From NCBI GenBank assembly GCA_009377695.1, contig WHTP01000008.1, forward strand, positions 1-64,000: a stretch of DNA of 64,000 nt. The letters are read 5' to 3'. The translations under genes were made by a program, and so were the position numbers. Origin of the DNA: Hyphomicrobiales bacterium (GTDB taxonomy: Bacteria; Pseudomonadota; Alphaproteobacteria; Rhizobiales; Xanthobacteraceae). Below the pieces are notes generated by a model that had not been told where the DNA came from, searched no databases, and saw only the letters and a list, made by a program, of their open reading frames with translations. Positions 1 through 10,194 of this stretch are shown here, in pieces. Numbering within the stretch: position 1 is the stretch's first letter; every line of letters begins with the position of its first letter.

Positions 1-402
1 CAGTTGCGGTCCCACGACGAGCACGTTCGGTGAAACGATCACGAGCGATACCGGCGCCAAATCGTTGTCTGGATCGTAGGGCATCGATCGGTAGATAAAC
101 CGATTGGTGGTGAAGACGCCGGGCGAAGAAACAAGCAATACCGTGCCATCCGGCTTTGAGCGTGCGACATATTCGGCGCCAATGTTTCCATTGGCGCCCG
201 CTTGATTTTCGACAATGACGTTTTGGCCCCACTCTTCAGCGAGCCTCTGAGCAATGAGACGCGCTGTGAAGTCGACGGCACCGCCGGCGGGAAAGGGCAC
301 GATAAGGCGTACAGGTTTGTTGGGCGTGAATGCGCCGGCAGAATGAACCGCCGAAAAAGAGAAAACTACTGCTGCGATTAGCGACCGAAGGAAAAATGAC
401 AT
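1..402 (-). CDS. Tripartite tricarboxylate transporter substrate-binding protein (TctC/Bug family), C-terminus truncated by window edge
   Basis: Reverse strand reads MSFFLRSLIAAVVFSFSAVHSAGAFTPNKPVRLIVPFPAGGAVDFTARLIAQRLAEEWGQNVIVENQAGANGNIGAEYVARSKPDG, the typical Bug signal peptide plus PFPAGG / VENxxGA motifs. Confidence 0.87.
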   Translation of the reverse strand, partial: MSFFLRSLIAAVVFSFSAVHSAGAFTPNKPVRLIVPFPAGGAVDFTARLIAQRLAEEWGQNVIVENQAGANGNIGAEYVARSKPDGTVLLVSSPGVFTTNRFIYRSMPYDPDNDLAPVSLVIVSPNVLVVGPQL

Positions 403-725
403 GGGTCTCCCTTGCGCTCTAGTGAGCTTTGCGTCGATAGCCACTCATTCCTGCCGCACCTTGTGAAGGATTATGTTTGCAGATTGTAATAATTGCAAGT
501 GACGGAATAAATAGCGACTCCGTTGCGACGTTCTGTCCTCAAGATGGGGGTTGGCGTCGTGCGGCCGTCGTTGCCAGGGTTCTGAAGTCCAGGAGAGCGG
601 TGCGGCGCGTTAGTCGACCCGGCGTCGCCCCAGTATCTTTGGGACTTGCAATAGTTGTGAAACGCAAATATCGTCGGTTTTGACGCAGCCTGCCGTTATA
701 TTGATGCACGTTAAGGAAGGTGAAA

Positions 726-1984
726 ATGACTCAAGCATCGCACGCCGGCTTGCAAACGGGTTCAGGAGTTGCAGGGTTTTCTTGGCCGCATGATGATACG
801 ATGCGGGTTCCATACCAAGTCTATACCGACCCGAACCTATATGCCCTTGAGCAGCAGCGGATCGTCCAGGGGCCGACATGGAATTTCCTGTGCCTCGAGG
901 CGGAGATTCCAAATGGCGCTGACTACAAGGCAACATATGTGGGTGATGCGCCCGTTGTTATTGTGCGCAAGATGGACGGCCCTCAGCGCGGTGCTCAATC
1001 GATGCGCCCATAAAGGCGCTGTGCTCTGTTTCAAGCCGAACGGCAATATCCGTGAATTCAACTGGGTCTACCACAATTGGGTCTATGATCTCGATGGCAA
1101 GCTGCAGGGTGTCGCCTTTCGTCGGGGCGTTGCTGGAAAGGGCGGGTTGGCAGAGGGCTTCGACCAGAGCAGGCATAACTTGCGGGCGTTGCGAGTCGAG
1201 ACCTATCGCGGACTCGTATTCGGCACGTTCAGCGACGAGACGCCGCCGTTTCGCGCCTACCTCGGCGATGAACCAATCCGATCGATCGACCGTGTCTTCA
1301 TCAAGCCGCTTCAGGTCCTCGGCTATCACAGCCAAGTCTTACCCAACAACTGGAAGCTCTATGCCGAAAACAACAAGGACTCGTACCACGCAAGTCTTTT
1401 GCACGTGTTCCACAACACGTTCGGCGTGGTGCGCCCAAACATGGGCGGAGAAGTCAAAATCAGCGCGAACGGGTGGCACCACCTAGGTTACACTGAACGC
1501 ACCGCTTCGATCGACGACGCAACCGGGCGTGAAAAGGTGCGATCGCTGAAAGAGCAATATTCGCTCGAGGATCCTTCCATGATGGAGCACAAGCTGGAGC
1601 TCGGGGACACCGTTACCAATTCGATCCAGACGGTCTTTCCAACGCTCGTCATCAGCAAATCCTAAATGCCCTCGCTGTTCGACAATTGGTTCCACGCGGA
1701 CCTGAACGATGTGAGCTGCTTTGGACGGTGCTTGGCTTCCAGGATGATGATGAGGAAACCACCAATCTGCGTCTTCTTGCCAACAATCTTGTCGGACCTG
1801 GTTCATCTCGATGGAGGATGGCTGTGTCGGTGGGTTTGTTCAACGCGCAGCCAAAGCCGATCCGACTGCCGAGACGATCATGCCAATGGGAGGGCGCGGC
1901 ATCGAGTCCAGTCAGGGCTCGCGTGTTACTGAGGCCGCCGTGCGTGGATTCTGGAAGGCGTGGCGTCAGTGTATGGGGCTGTAG
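726..1984 (+). pseudogene. Aromatic-ring-hydroxylating (Rieske) dioxygenase alpha subunit, three frameshifts
   Basis: Collinear homologous segments in different frames: MTQASHAGLQ..VIVRKMDG (frame of 726), ALSAVLNRCAHKGAVLC..ENNKDSYHASLLHVFHNTF..VFPTLVIS (frame of 769), QLVPRGPERCELLWTVLGFQDDDEETTNLRLLANNLVGP (frame of 1686), SMEDGCVGGFVQRAAKADPTAETIMPMGGRGIESSQGSRVTEAAVRGFWKAWRQCMGL* (ends 1984). Confidence 0.8.
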
Positions 1985-1993
1985 AGCAGAACA

Positions 1994-2497
1994 ATGTCAA
2001 AAGAAGTGGCCGTCCTTCCGCTCACCGCAAAAATGGTCGTGCGATCACGGATTGAGTCCTTCATGGCCGAATATGTTCACGCCATCGATGCCGATCGGCT
2101 CGAAGAATGGCCGAACTTTCTTACGGAGGATGCCGTCTATCGGGTGTGCACACGCGAGAACTATGATCGCGGCTTTCCGTTAAGCGTGATGTCTTGCAGA
2201 GGTCGCGGAATGTTTCATGATCGAATCTCGGCATTGCGCACCGCGAACATCTATGAACCCCACGTCTATTGTCACCTGGTCGGAGCCGTACGCATTCTTG
2301 AATCGCACCCGCGCCGTGCGCGGGCCGAAGGCAACTTCCAGGTTATTCGGACGATGGTGGACAGATCGATGTCGATCTACGCCTGCGGCCGTTCGCTCGA
2401 CACATTCTCGATCGAAGGCGAGACGCTGAAGCTTGCCGAGCGGGTTGTCATTCTCGATTCTCGGCAGATCGACACTTTGCTTGTGATTCCGTTGTGA
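1994..2497 (+). CDS. Aromatic-ring-hydroxylating dioxygenase beta subunit (SnoaL-like fold)
   Basis: ORF 167 aa; IESFMAEYVHAIDADRLEEWPNFLTEDAVYRV pattern; directly follows the alpha subunit remnant. Confidence 0.75.
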   Translation: MSKEVAVLPLTAKMVVRSRIESFMAEYVHAIDADRLEEWPNFLTEDAVYRVCTRENYDRGFPLSVMSCRGRGMFHDRISALRTANIYEPHVYCHLVGAVRILESHPRRARAEGNFQVIRTMVDRSMSIYACGRSLDTFSIEGETLKLAERVVILDSRQIDTLLVIPL

Positions 2498-2643
2498 TCA
2501 ACTGGGTGCTGCGCTTGTCAGCAAGGATGTTTCCTGCTGCGCGACCTCGCGGTTGTGCGACAGTCGCGTTCATCCATTGATCCTCCGGTGCGTACTGCGC
2601 GCATCCCGGTGGGCCATTCTCCGTCCGGAACTTCGAGGTCAAG

Positions 2644-3312
2644 ATGAAATTGAGTGATCATAAGGCCCTGACCTTGGCTGAAACGGTTCATCCCAAACAT
2701 ACATGTATCGCGATCCACGACATGCAGAATGACTTCTGCACAGAGGGTGGGACGATCTACAAGCGGGCCGCAAGACATCCGGAGATCATTGCTGCGGCGG
2801 TCCGCGAAACCGCTAGCCTCGTCAAGGTCGCGCGCGGCGCCGGTGTCAAAATCGTCTATTTCAAGCAATTCCATCTGCCCAATGCTGCGGATATCCCTGC
2901 ATCGCACGTCCAGCATCTCGTGAGCAGCGGTCTTGCGGTAGAGTCCGCGGACATTCCGTGCATTCGCGGCACGTGGGGACACCAAATCGTCGACGCACTC
3001 GCGCCACATGCGGATGACATCGTGATCGACAAGGCGTCATTTAACGACATCCACGGGTCGATCATAGACAAAGTTCTGCGGATCCAGGTCGTCGAAACGG
3101 TCCTTCTGACCGGAGTTTCGTCCCATGCGGGCGTTCTCGGCACATATTTCGGCGTGCTCGACTGCGGCTATCATTTCTACCTTCCCCGTGAATGCGTTGC
3201 CGGATACGTGCCCGAGCTGCACGAAGCCGCAATGAAAATCATGCGTCCGCATGTCGTCGGTGCCGCCGAGATCGTCCAGGCGTGGGGCGCTGCCGGTAAG
3301 CGGCATTCATGA
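2644..3312 (+). CDS. Cysteine hydrolase / isochorismatase-fold family protein
   Basis: CIAIHDMQNDFC (Asp motif), VIDKASFNDIHGS (Lys motif), VLLTGVSSHAGVLGT (normally TGVxTxxCV). Confidence 0.8.
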   Translation: MKLSDHKALTLAETVHPKHTCIAIHDMQNDFCTEGGTIYKRAARHPEIIAAAVRETASLVKVARGAGVKIVYFKQFHLPNAADIPASHVQHLVSSGLAVESADIPCIRGTWGHQIVDALAPHADDIVIDKASFNDIHGSIIDKVLRIQVVETVLLTGVSSHAGVLGTYFGVLDCGYHFYLPRECVAGYVPELHEAAMKIMRPHVVGAAEIVQAWGAAGKRHS

Positions 3313-3440
3313 ATTCCGTCGTCGGGATCGACGCCGGTGCACATTCGCCGATGGTGTCGTGGTCGCTGCACGCTTGTGCCGCGGCCATATGTTGTAGTTT
3401 GCGACTGATAGGGTGGTGTTCCTACCTGGAGGCCTCAAGC

Positions 3441-4427
3441 ATGCGTAACGTCGTTCGAAGAGATTGCCTTCGTTTGCTGGCCCTTGGAGCGGTCGGCGCA
3501 GCGGGCCCGCGCGCCGGCTTCGCCGCGGAGTACCCGACGCGGACTGTGCGGGTGATCTGTCCTTTCCCAGCCGGAGGCAGTGCCGACCTTGTTGCACGGG
3601 TCGTTGCACAAATTCTGGGCGAAGCTTGGGGTAAACCCGTCATTGTCGAGAACAAGCCGGGTGCCGCGGGTGGGATCGGTGCTGACTTCGTGGCGAAGTC
3701 CGAACCTGATGGACACACATTGATGACCGCCCCGGGCTCGCCGTATGCGGTAAACGTCAGCCTCTACAAGAAGCTGCCCTATGATCCCCGTACCGATTTC
3801 GCCGGGATCTCGGTGGTGACGCGCATACCGAGCGTCCTCGTGGCAAACAAGACGGTACCTTATCGGTCTCTCGGGGAGCTCGTCACCTTTGCCAAGGAGA
3901 ACCCAGGCAAAGTGAATTACGCATCGCAGGGAATTGGCTCAACCGCACACCTGACCATGGTGATGATGGAGCAGATGTCGGAGAGCAGCATGACCCACAT
4001 TCCATACCGAGGATCGGCGCCGGCGATCACGGATCTTCTGGCCGGACAGGTCGATGTCATGTGGGATAACTTGGGCTCGACGCTGCCCCATATCAAGAGC
4101 GGTGCGCTTTCGGTGTTGGCTATTGGGAGTGCGGAGAGATCGGCAAGTGTTCCTGATGTACCGACCATGATAGAGTTGGGCTATCCGAATTTCATTTCAG
4201 TTGCATGGAACGCGGTCGCTGCTCCGGCACGCACACCGTCCGATATCGTGAATGCCATCAGTGGCGTTCTTGCGTCGGCAATGAAAAGACCTGACATGAT
4301 TCAACGCTTGACCGATCTCGGGTTTGAGCCCGTCGGCAGTACGCCTCAGCAGATGGTCGATTTCATGAACGAAGAAATCGCACGTTGGAGCCAAGTGATC
4401 CGCGCCGGTAAAATCCAGGTGGAGTAA
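3441..4427 (+). CDS. Tripartite tricarboxylate transporter substrate-binding protein (TctC/Bug)
   Basis: MRNVVRRDCLRLLALGAVGAAGPRAGFAAEYPTRTVRVICPFPAGGSADLVAR..VIVENKPGAAGGIG..HIPYRGSAPAITDLLAGQVDVM. Confidence 0.92.
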   Translation: MRNVVRRDCLRLLALGAVGAAGPRAGFAAEYPTRTVRVICPFPAGGSADLVARVVAQILGEAWGKPVIVENKPGAAGGIGADFVAKSEPDGHTLMTAPGSPYAVNVSLYKKLPYDPRTDFAGISVVTRIPSVLVANKTVPYRSLGELVTFAKENPGKVNYASQGIGSTAHLTMVMMEQMSESSMTHIPYRGSAPAITDLLAGQVDVMWDNLGSTLPHIKSGALSVLAIGSAERSASVPDVPTMIELGYPNFISVAWNAVAAPARTPSDIVNAISGVLASAMKRPDMIQRLTDLGFEPVGSTPQQMVDFMNEEIARWSQVIRAGKIQVE

Positions 4428-4472
4428 GCCGACCGTTGGTCGCGACCGTTTCAAATGTGGAGGCAGATTTCG

Positions 4473-4967
4473 ATGTCCGGCACAACGCCGAGAGATGGCC
4501 ATATCTTACATGATCGGACCACCTATCGGTTCTCGATCCTCGCCGCGCGACAAACCCGGTATCTGTCGGAAATGTATTTCCAGAAATTTGGCCTTTCAGT
4601 GAGCCAGTGGAAGGTGTTGCCTATCATCGGCTACTATGGGCCGATGTCGGCCAAGGAAGTCGGCGAACGTACCAGCCTCGAGCCGGAAAAGGTAACGCGG
4701 GCCGTTGATCAACTGGTTGCTCGTGGGTTTGTCACCCGGCGTCCGGATGCGAAGGATCGGCGGCGTGTCGTGTTGTCGCTAGCTGCCGAAGGCAAGAATG
4801 TTTTCAAGCAAAGCGAGCAGCTTCGGGGCGCCATCGAGGAGGAATTCCTCAGCGCGTTGCGGCCCAAAGAGAGAGTCGTCTTCCATCAGATTCTTGACAA
4901 GCTCGAGCGACGAGCCACGATGATGTTTAATGGCAAGCAGGCTTGGCGGAAGATCATTTGCCAATAA
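4473..4967 (+). CDS. MarR family transcriptional regulator
   Basis: Winged-helix pattern LSVSQWKVLPIIGYYGPMSAKEVGERTSLEPEKVTRAVDQLVARGFVTRRPDAKDRRRVVLSLAAEGK. Confidence 0.88.
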   Translation: MSGTTPRDGHILHDRTTYRFSILAARQTRYLSEMYFQKFGLSVSQWKVLPIIGYYGPMSAKEVGERTSLEPEKVTRAVDQLVARGFVTRRPDAKDRRRVVLSLAAEGKNVFKQSEQLRGAIEEEFLSALRPKERVVFHQILDKLERRATMMFNGKQAWRKIICQ

Positions 4968-5627
4968 GACCTGTCCGACAAAGCAACGCGCCAAGAACGC
5001 GCAAGTTCGACTGCGATACGGAACGTTTGATCGGTCAAGTCTACGCGCCGCATTGAGTCCTTTTCTTTGCGGCGCTGCGGCAACTTGACCTTCAGAATTC
5101 CGGACGCCACGACGAAGTTTGAGGACCAACGCGCCGCGTGAGAGTCGATATTGACGGCGGACTCGCCGCGCTTGCACCCTTTCAACCGACGCGGCTCTAG
5201 CTAGCTTGACGGCATAGAAGATCTGGACAAGGGCAAGACCGGGAGGGCGAGTCGTCTTCGGCGTTGGCGGCGAAGGGTCTGCAAGGATCGGCGGCCGGCT
5301 CGGATAGGACCTCTCCCGTGCGGCCGACGATCGGACTCAAGTGACCTCATACAGCCGGTGGCCCGCGAGATTTGGCCAGAGGGATATATGAACACGCGGG
5401 ATGCCTGACGACATCATCACAGCCTAAGACACGAAGCGAGGACGACAGTGGGACGTAGGACAAGAGATCGTTGCAATAGTGTCGGCTTTCTCGCGTGCTC
5501 AGATTCAATCAAGGAGTTGACTCAACCCCGAGACTGCGCGTGCGAGGTTGCGTCCGATGCAGTGTTCCGTCTACGTACCCATTCATTTGAGACGTTGAGA
5601 CGTACGCCTCCGGAGCACACGAGCGAT

Positions 5628-6602
5628 TCAATTCACGTGGGCGCCGGAGAATTTCACCACCTTGGCCCACTTCTCGGTGTCGGCCGATATGGTGCGGCCG
5701 TAGTCCTCTGGTGATCCGGGCAGCGCAACGCCGCCAAGACTGGTGATGCGCTCCTTGATTGTTGGGTCGGCTATCGCAAGGTTCACTACCTTGTTGAGCA
5801 AGGTGATGATCTCCGAAGGCGTTCCTTTCGGCGCGCAGAGGCCGTTCCAGGCATTGGCCTGATATCCCGATAACGTCTTTGACAGTGGCAGCAGGTCGGG
5901 TAGACCGGCGACGCGATCGTTGGTGGTTGTCGCGAGCGCACGCACCGCGCCGGCCTTGGCGTACTGCAACGACGAGCCAGTGGTCGCAATCATGACTTGC
6001 GCCTGACCGGCGATCAGATCGGTGAGCGCGGGCGCTTCGCCGCGATACGGGACATGGGTGAACTTGATGCCGGCCATCATCTGGAACAACTCGGCCGCCA
6101 TGTACCCGGTCGAACCGATGCCGCCGGAGGCAAGATTGAGCTTACCGGGACTCGCTTTGGCAAGGGCGATCAGTTCGGCGGCGTTCTTAGCCGTCACCGA
6201 GGGATTCACGAGAAGGAGCAGTGGCGTGGCCATGATGTTCGCGATCGGTGCGAAATCGGCAATGAAGTTGTAGCTGAGGTTCTGATAAAGCGAATTGTTG
6301 ATGGTGTTGACAGTGTTCGCCATGAACAGCGTGTAACCGTCGGCGGGCGAACGAGCCGCCATCTCGGTGCCAATGTTATTCCCGCCGCCAGGCCGATTCT
6401 CGACGAAGAAGGACTGCCCGAGCTGTTCGGTCAGCCACTGCGCGATGAAGCGCGCGACAATGTCAGTGCCGCCACCGGCAGAGGTCGCAACCAGGATTCG
6501 GACGGGGCGTGACGGATACGTCTGGGCGAGGGCGACGTGCGATACCAGGGGCAGGATGGCAAGACCGAGCAAGAGTTCACGACGCTTTAGGAATGGTGTC
6601 AT
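5628..6602 (-). CDS. Tripartite tricarboxylate transporter substrate-binding protein (TctC/Bug)
   Basis: Start at MTPFLKRRELLLGLAILPLVSHVALAQTYPSRPVRILVATSAGGGTDIVARFIAQ; GGxGSTGYMAAELFQMMAGIKFTHVPYRGEAPALTDLIAGQ. Confidence 0.92.
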   Translation of the reverse strand: MTPFLKRRELLLGLAILPLVSHVALAQTYPSRPVRILVATSAGGGTDIVARFIAQWLTEQLGQSFFVENRPGGGNNIGTEMAARSPADGYTLFMANTVNTINNSLYQNLSYNFIADFAPIANIMATPLLLLVNPSVTAKNAAELIALAKASPGKLNLASGGIGSTGYMAAELFQMMAGIKFTHVPYRGEAPALTDLIAGQAQVMIATTGSSLQYAKAGAVRALATTTNDRVAGLPDLLPLSKTLSGYQANAWNGLCAPKGTPSEIITLLNKVVNLAIADPTIKERITSLGGVALPGSPEDYGRTISADTEKWAKVVKFSGAHVN

Positions 6603-6625
6603 CGGAAGTCCCTCCTCCGCGAGGC

Positions 6626-7429
6626 TTAGCCCTGATGTGGAGCTCCTGGGAATAGCCCGTGGGCGGTCAGAAACGCGATCATGTGACGGTTGAACGGTCC
6701 GGGCTGCTCGATGTTGCAGGCATGGCCGGCGCCATAGAGGATCTTCATTTCGCAGCCGGCGATGCGCTTCTGCAAAGCGTAGGCTGACCGATGCGTGTTG
6801 TCCTCGCTGCCGCTGATGATGATGGCTGGGCAGGCGACCTTGGCATGATGGCCCTCGGGCTCCGGCTGCTGATAGGCCTGGAACTGGGTGAGGATCGTGT
6901 CGACATCTCCGAACACATTGCGCTCGGCAAACAGGTCGGCGAAGAAATGGGCCATCGGCGTCGCGCGGAACGCCGGGCTGAAGTCCTCGAAAGTATAGGC
7001 CCTGCGATATCCGATGCCGCGTTCCTTGTAGGCTTCGATCCGCGCCGGAATGAACTCTTTCTTGGGGTTGTAGCCGGTGCCGCACATAATCAGCGCCGCA
7101 GTCTGCTGTGGGCGCTGATTGTGCATCCAGATTAGCATCGACGAGCCGATGGAGCAGCCGACCAGAATGGCGCGCTCGCCGGGACAGGCGTCATCGATCG
7201 CTTCCCAGCAAGCCTGTGCGATGTTCTGCATGGTGAGATCGGCGCGCGCCTTTGGCGACTTGCCGTAGCCCGGCAGATCGATTGCGATGCAACGATACCA
7301 AGTGGACATCTGCGCCATCTGGAATATCCAGCACGACTGGTCCATCGGGTTCGGATGCACGAAAGCCAGTACCGGTCCGCTCCTGCCCATCGTCTCGTAA
7401 TAGAGTGGTCCGTCGATATGCTCGGCCAT
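6626..7429 (-). CDS. Alpha/beta hydrolase
   Basis: LAFVHPNPMDQSCWIFQMAQMSTWYRCIAIDLPGYGKSPKA..ILVGCSIGSSM..GAGHACNIEQP; nucleophile-elbow and terminal His motifs. Confidence 0.87.
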   Translation of the reverse strand: MAEHIDGPLYYETMGRSGPVLAFVHPNPMDQSCWIFQMAQMSTWYRCIAIDLPGYGKSPKARADLTMQNIAQACWEAIDDACPGERAILVGCSIGSSMLIWMHNQRPQQTAALIMCGTGYNPKKEFIPARIEAYKERGIGYRRAYTFEDFSPAFRATPMAHFFADLFAERNVFGDVDTILTQFQAYQQPEPEGHHAKVACPAIIISGSEDNTHRSAYALQKRIAGCEMKILYGAGHACNIEQPGPFNRHMIAFLTAHGLFPGAPHQG

Positions 7430-8801
7430 GCCATGCCCACCTCGAATTGTGTCTTCCGCTCGGCGCCGCCCGCGTCGTGTCAGCTTGCAAAATATACAAC
7501 GAACTCAGAGACCCGCGCCAGATTACGATCTCGACCTGCAGCAATGGTCCAAATCGGACGCGCTCGCGCCGCCTTTGTAGCGAGGTTTTCGTTGCCCTCC
7601 CACTTCAGAGTCGACGTTCGCAGGCTCGGCGCGGCCGAAATAATACTCCATCTTGATCTTGTGCTTCGGGCTTACGATCGCGCGCGAGCTCCTATAGAGC
7701 TCGTCACGGAGCTCAACAGCTTTCGGGAAACAGGTGTGAAGGAATATTCCGGCAACTAGAATCGGCGTTGATCATTGCCACAGCCATGCCGAGTGGATGG
7801 TTATGCTGATTGCGCAGATTGGCGCTTCTACCCTGATATCGCTTCTTTGTTTCCGTGATATGGTCCCCAAAATTCTCTGTTCCTTCACGTAGGGAATTGG
7901 CTGTAAGTTGTTGAATTCGCGCCTCGACTTGCAAAGACGCCACACCCTCAAGGGCCCAACCGGCGGAAAATCCCTGTATTTTTCGCTGATATCAGGGAAA
8001 TGATGCTAGAGACCGGTTCGCGCAGCACTGTCACCTCAGAGCGTCAGGATTCGACCCGAGATGCAATAGTGACGTAGGATGGCTACCGTCCGGTACGCTC
8101 CGTTGAACTTGAGCACGATGGACCACGTGGAGATGGGGATCCCAGTGTCACTCCCTCCAGCGCGTACTTTTGCGAAACCTTGCTAGGTGGACCCAGGGCT
8201 GCCGCTGTCTAGCCAGGCGTCTATTCGAGATCTGCTCGCGCCGCCCATGGCGTCGATGGCATCAAACCGGCGAATTGCGAATGGCTTCCGATACGTTAGC
8301 CGGAAAAGGTTTTGCTCATACAAATTGAAGGCCAGCCCTGCGGATTTGCCCGCATTGCGTTCTTCTGTTGGAGGGACCCGCGACCAGCGGCCTGGTGAGC
8401 CGGCTTTCGTCTGGCTTGGTTCAAAGCACGGCGACCTGGACCACGTACCATCGTGAGGCGCCAGGCACCGCGTGGCAGTTGTAGCCAGTAGCCGATGCTT
8501 GATCGCTTTATAAACTTACAGATAGCCACTGCTCCCTTTATCTTCCTTCTTTTTATCTATTCCTCAACTTTCATAATGAAGTAATAGAGTTAGGCTACAG
8601 AAATACACACGACACTTCTTTGGCACAAAGCCGCGATTAATCGGGCGTCTTGACGCGGCTGCAACAGATTTATCTGTTGCGCTGTACGCGTTTTGAGACC
8701 CTACGTCACACCAGGGCGGAGGATTGCAGGTAACTGGTGAATCTGCATTTTGGTAGTCGGGATCTGTTGCGTGTGTACATTGCAGCGTCAATACATCCGT
8801 T

Positions 8802-9110
8802 TCACAAGTTGCTATCTCTTCGTCGAGCTCTGTGCCTTCTCGACCGGCACGTAGCGCTGCACAATACGTGATCGGCCCGGCTTGGAACGAACAGGGCACG
8901 ACACACATTGCACGGGCGATCCTCTCTTAAGGCCAGTTGAGCTAGGTGCTTGTCGACGACATCGCAGGCGCGTCTGACGGTTTTGTAGATGCGCTGCCGA
9001 CCATAAATTATAGTAGAGTATCGGTTGCCCGCCCGCGTGACCTTTGCGCTGTCCTCATCGACGCGTTGCCAGCGATACGGTCCGATTCGTTTCCAATCCA
9101 GTTCTTGCAT
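8802..9110 (-). CDS. Hypothetical protein with C-terminal four-Cys zinc-ribbon-like motif
   Basis: ORF from MQELDWKRIGPYRWQRVDEDSAKVTRAGNRYSTIIYGRQRIYKTVRRACDVV..; CNVCRALFVPSRADHVLCSATCRSRRHRARRR; follows the HTH gene with a 5-bp gap. Confidence 0.4.
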   Translation of the reverse strand: MQELDWKRIGPYRWQRVDEDSAKVTRAGNRYSTIIYGRQRIYKTVRRACDVVDKHLAQLALREDRPCNVCRALFVPSRADHVLCSATCRSRRHRARRRDSNL

Positions 9111-9115
9111 TGGCC

Positions 9116-9328
9116 TCAAAACATCTGGACGACGACGTACGAAGGGGGGCGTCCCCGCGTCCGGGGCCTGCGATACCAATCGCGCGCGGAGCCGCCTAGC
9201 TCTCGTGCTAGCCGTACGGCGACCTCCACCGAGGTTGTTTTCTCAACATTCAACAGCGCGTACAAAGTAGAACGCGAAACGCCCAGCCTTTTGGCGGCTG
9301 CTGATTTATTTCTTATAGTTTTGGTCAT
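9116..9328 (-). CDS. Small helix-turn-helix protein (HigA/VapA-antitoxin-like)
   Basis: MTKTIRNKSAAAKRLGVSRSTLYALLNVEKTTSVEVAVRLARELGGSARDWYRR; HTH plus LGGSAxxWxR signature. Confidence 0.55.
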   Translation of the reverse strand: MTKTIRNKSAAAKRLGVSRSTLYALLNVEKTTSVEVAVRLARELGGSARDWYRRPRTRGRPPSYVVVQMF

Positions 9329-9756
9329 GATTTCTTCGCTCCAAGGAACATGCTCGTCGTAACGGACGGGAGTATTGTAATGACTTGAGCAGCGAAGGCG
9401 CGTCAACGCTGCCGGCTGATCCGAACGCGACGGAAGGGACGACTCGGTAAGCGTCGCCGATCCTTGGGCGAGCCGACCATCCGAGTTCGTGATGTTTGCA
9501 GAACGCCGTGAGCGCGACCATCAATGGCAGCGTTGGCAATGCGCCGCACCTCTGTGCGCGTCCCATGCGGCCGCACTTGCGGTAGTTCACAGTGTTCAAA
9601 ACCCGGCATTTCTGTCCGGGCAAAATGAGCAATTACCCGCAGGGGGACCGGGGCTTGCCCTCGAATGGGGCATACGTTTTCTAAGAGAGACCAGTACCGC
9701 GCAATAGGGAAGTCCAATCGACCGTAAGTCTCCCCGGCGATATCGCGCTGTTAAGT

Positions 9757-10194
9757 TTAACTGGCTTTGGACAAAGCGTCGTTCCGCTGTATGCGAACGG
9801 TCCACTCGACATAGAGATCGAAGTTCCCGTCGGGGACCGTCTCGCCGCTGTCGAGAGCTTTCACCATCTCCCTTCTGAGCATGGGGGCTCTTCCATCCCA
9901 TTGCAGACCGCGGGTTGCCATCCATTTAGCCGCTTCGGGCTTGCCGCGTTTGCTTGGGACGCCGGCAACACGCCAACGGGGATGAACAATAAAGCCATCC
10001 TTGCTGAATACTATGCGTACATTCTTGTCCACGGTGCCAGTCAGATGATCGGCAAACTGTCGGCACATCGTTCTCATCTCACGCCTCAGCTCGTCCATGC
10101 GCTGTGTCTCGCGAGTTGTGTGGAGCTCAGTTCCCACACGTAGAAGATCATCGAGGAATCTTTCTGATCGTCCGTAATGCTCCTCAGGCGACAT
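9757..10194 (-). CDS. Hypothetical protein downstream of integrase
   Basis: ORF from MSPEEHYGRSERFLDDLLRVGTELHTTRETQRMDELRREMRTM..; overlaps the integrase stop by about 11 bp. Confidence 0.5.
   Translation of the reverse strand: MSPEEHYGRSERFLDDLLRVGTELHTTRETQRMDELRREMRTMCRQFADHLTGTVDKNVRIVFSKDGFIVHPRWRVAGVPSKRGKPEAAKWMATRGLQWDGRAPMLRREMVKALDSGETVPDGNFDLYVEWTVRIQRNDALSKAS

Noticed and set aside
5628-7085. 485-aa ORF as a single fusion protein with an N-terminal extension
   Set aside because: The extension overlaps the alpha/beta hydrolase gene in another frame; the Bug signal peptide starts at 6602.
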